Assembly (NCBI GenBank): GCA_026386995.1
Contig: JAPLMO010000137.1
Coordinates: 1-14,380 of the forward strand
Length of the DNA: 14,380 bases
Source of the DNA: Planctomycetota bacterium
GTDB taxonomy: Bacteria; Planctomycetota; Phycisphaerae; FEN-1346
Reading direction: 5' to 3'
Shown here: one piece after another, positions 12,871-14,380 of the stretch
Layout: every line of letters begins with the position of its first letter
Position numbering within the stretch: position 1 is the stretch's first letter
Position numbers and translations under genes: made by a program
The notes under the pieces: model-generated
Seen by the model: the letters and a program-made list of their open reading frames with translations, nothing else
Database searches by the model: none
Told to the model about the DNA's origin: nothing

Positions 12871-14380
12871 TTACTGGCCGCGAAGCCGCCTGGCCATCCG
12901 GGACCTTACCACGATGGCCGCGACGTTCATGACCAGGACCAGCAGAATAAGTGTCATGACCATGCCATACTGGTTGTGGGGTACGAGCGAGGCCAAGCGG
13001 TCCCCGACCGCCAGGTGATAGCTGGAGTACGCCAGCGTCTGCGTCGGCTTGACCAGGGCCGACCATGGCGGCCACGACGTCGAGCCCATCGCCACCGCCG
13101 CAGTAAAGAGGATAGGCGCCGTCTCGCCTGCCGCGCGGCTGACGCTCAGGATCGCCCCCGTCAGAATGCCCGGCAGCGCCGCCGGCAGCGTCACGGTTAC
13201 AAAGCACCGCAAGCGTCCGGCGCCAAGGGCAAGTGCCGCTTCCTTGTAGGTTTGCGGCACGGCGCGGATGGCCTCTTCGCTCGCCCGGATGATGATCGGG
13301 AGCACGAGCAGGCCCAGCGTCAACCCGCCGGCCAGGGCGCTGGAGCCCTGCGGCAAACCGAAGAGCGGCAGCAGGAACACCACAAAGAACGCCAGCCCGA
13401 ACAAGCCGAACACGATGCTCGGCACTCCGGCCAGCGTGTTTATGCACGTGCGGATCAACTGGACCGTGCGGCTGTCGCTGGCGCACTCGACCAGGTACGC
13501 CGCCGCAATGACGCCGAGCGGAAAGGCGAACAGGATCGCCAGGACTGTGATCAGGAGCGTGCCGAGGATCTCCGGCCCGACACCGCCGAAGTAGTGGCCC
13601 GAGAGGCTGTCGTCGATGAAGTATTGCCAGTAGAACGCCCATCGCGGCTGCATCATTTCCGTAACGTGCTCGCGGACTAGCGGAAAGAGCGGGGCCAAGT
13701 CGGTCCCGGCAAACTGCTGCTCGCGCGGAGCGTGCTGGCGCTGGAGGGCTCCGTCCCGCCCCCCGGCGACCCACGTCTCGGCGGTCAGGAGGCGGTCCAG
13801 ATGTTTCTCGGCCGCGTCCCACCGCGTGGCGCCGTACTGGTCCATGACCAGCGGCGGCCGCTCCGAATTCGGCGGCGGCCCGAAAAGGCCGCGAATCGAC
13901 TCCTGCACTTCCGCCAGCGCCTTGGCGTACTCCGTGCGGCGGCCCAAGTCCACCGTAGCCACCACGCGGCCGTAATCGCGGGCCAGCGCGAAAAATCCCT
14001 CGGCCACGGTGCCTTTGAGGCGGGCGTCACCCTCCTGCTGGAGGACCCAGCGAAGGCGCTCCTCGGCCACAGCTTTGTCGGTGGACGCGAATGCCTCGGC
14101 GAGGGCGTCGCGGAGGCGTTTGGCCAGCGTGCGAAGTTCCGCCCGCTCGCCGCCCAGCGTCTCGCGGTTGTCGAGTTGCTTGCCGAACTCGCGGTAGAGG
14201 CGGCGGGAATCGTCTTCGAAGGTGGAGGTGTCGATACCGCGCTTAAACCGGTCGAGCATATCGTAGACCGGCTGCCGCGCGCGGGCGGCAGCGGCTGTCT
14301 CGGCGGCAAGGGCTTCCGCGTCGCCGCGGTGGAACTGCTCCAACTGCATCCGGCGGAACTCGACCGTGTCCTTGAAGACG
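12871..14380 (-). CDS. pstA: Phosphate ABC transporter permease PstA, long form (5' partial)
   Basis: Inner-membrane permease half of the phosphate importer. The frame runs off the right edge: the Met codon at 14347-14349 has no ribosome site and the codons before it stay open and protein-like (FKDTVEFRR). About 255 visible residues of charged, helical sequence, including a Glu/Arg-rich coil (50-155), precede the membrane part. That part has about five hydrophobic segments (roughly 261-288, 303-330, 338-354, 384-420, 462-482, counted from Met 14349) and the permease EAA loop E370[19 protein letters not shown], which docks with PstB. Ordinary PstA is about 300 aa, so the extension makes this an extended type. 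pstC and pstS are presumably beyond the right edge. It is followed by pstB after 13 nt. Confidence 0.92.
   Translation of the reverse strand, partial: VFKDTVEFRRMQLEQFHRGDAEALAAETAAAARARQPVYDMLDRFKRGIDTSTFEDDSRRLYREFGKQLDNRETLGGERAELRTLAKRLRDALAEAFASTDKAVAEERLRWVLQQEGDARLKGTVAEGFFALARDYGRVVATVDLGRRTEYAKALAEVQESIRGLFGPPPNSERPPLVMDQYGATRWDAAEKHLDRLLTAETWVAGGRDGALQRQHAPREQQFAGTDLAPLFPLVREHVTEMMQPRWAFYWQYFIDDSLSGHYFGGVGPEILGTLLITVLAILFAFPLGVIAAAYLVECASDSRTVQLIRTCINTLAGVPSIVFGLFGLAFFVVFLLPLFGLPQGSSALAGGLTLGLLVLPIIIRASEEAIRAVPQTYKEAALALGAGRLRCFVTVTLPAALPGILTGAILSVSRAAGETAPILFTAAVAMGSTSWPPWSALVKPTQTLAYSSYHLAVGDRLASLVPHNQYGMVMTLILLVLVMNVAAIVVRSRMARRLRGQ

Noticed and set aside
12688..13680. 330-codon + strand open frame
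   Set aside because: Antisense of pstA/pstB; Arg/Gln-rich low-complexity product.

Overview
The window looks like chromosomal DNA of a high-GC, Gram-negative (double-membrane) bacterium. It encodes a TonB system, a lipobox lipoprotein, a coiled-coil outer-membrane porin and a sigma-54 activator. The porin type (PF16930-like) and gene style would fit Planctomycetota or a related phylum, but that is inference; no rRNA or other phylogenetic marker is present.

Left part (1-5447, + strand): the C-terminal part of a sensor histidine kinase (5' end outside the window), an NtrC-type sigma-54 response regulator, a TonB-dependent outer-membrane receptor and a TonB energy transducer. Between regulator and receptor lie a -24/-12 (sigma-54) promoter candidate and, just after the regulator stop codon, two tandem inverted repeats 21 bp apart that look like an enhancer. 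Together this reads as a self-contained circuit: kinase and activator switch on a TonB-driven uptake pair.

Middle (5448-6253): about 800 bases between convergent genes with no convincing gene, several perfect inverted repeats, lower GC than the flanking genes in places, and a good intrinsic terminator for the porin transcript on the minus strand. Next, on the minus strand: a porin, a 234-residue protein of unknown function and a lipoprotein of unknown function. The last two are spaced like an operon.

Right part (9047-14380): a + strand pair (a 59-residue unknown protein and a metallophosphoesterase) converges on, and overlaps by 35 bp, a minus-strand phosphate operon read pstA-pstB-phoU-arsC. 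PstA is cut by the right edge and has a long N-terminal extension. PstB has Cys in place of the second Gly of the LSGGQ signature. ArsC, of the thioredoxin-coupled type, sits at the operon end, which makes sense because arsenate enters cells through phosphate transporters.

Most genes belong to known families. The parts most worth a second look are the sigma-54 control region of the TonB pair, the structured gene-free stretch at 5448-6253, the PstB signature change, the ArsC/phosphatase tail-to-tail overlap and the unknown small protein paired with the phosphatase.
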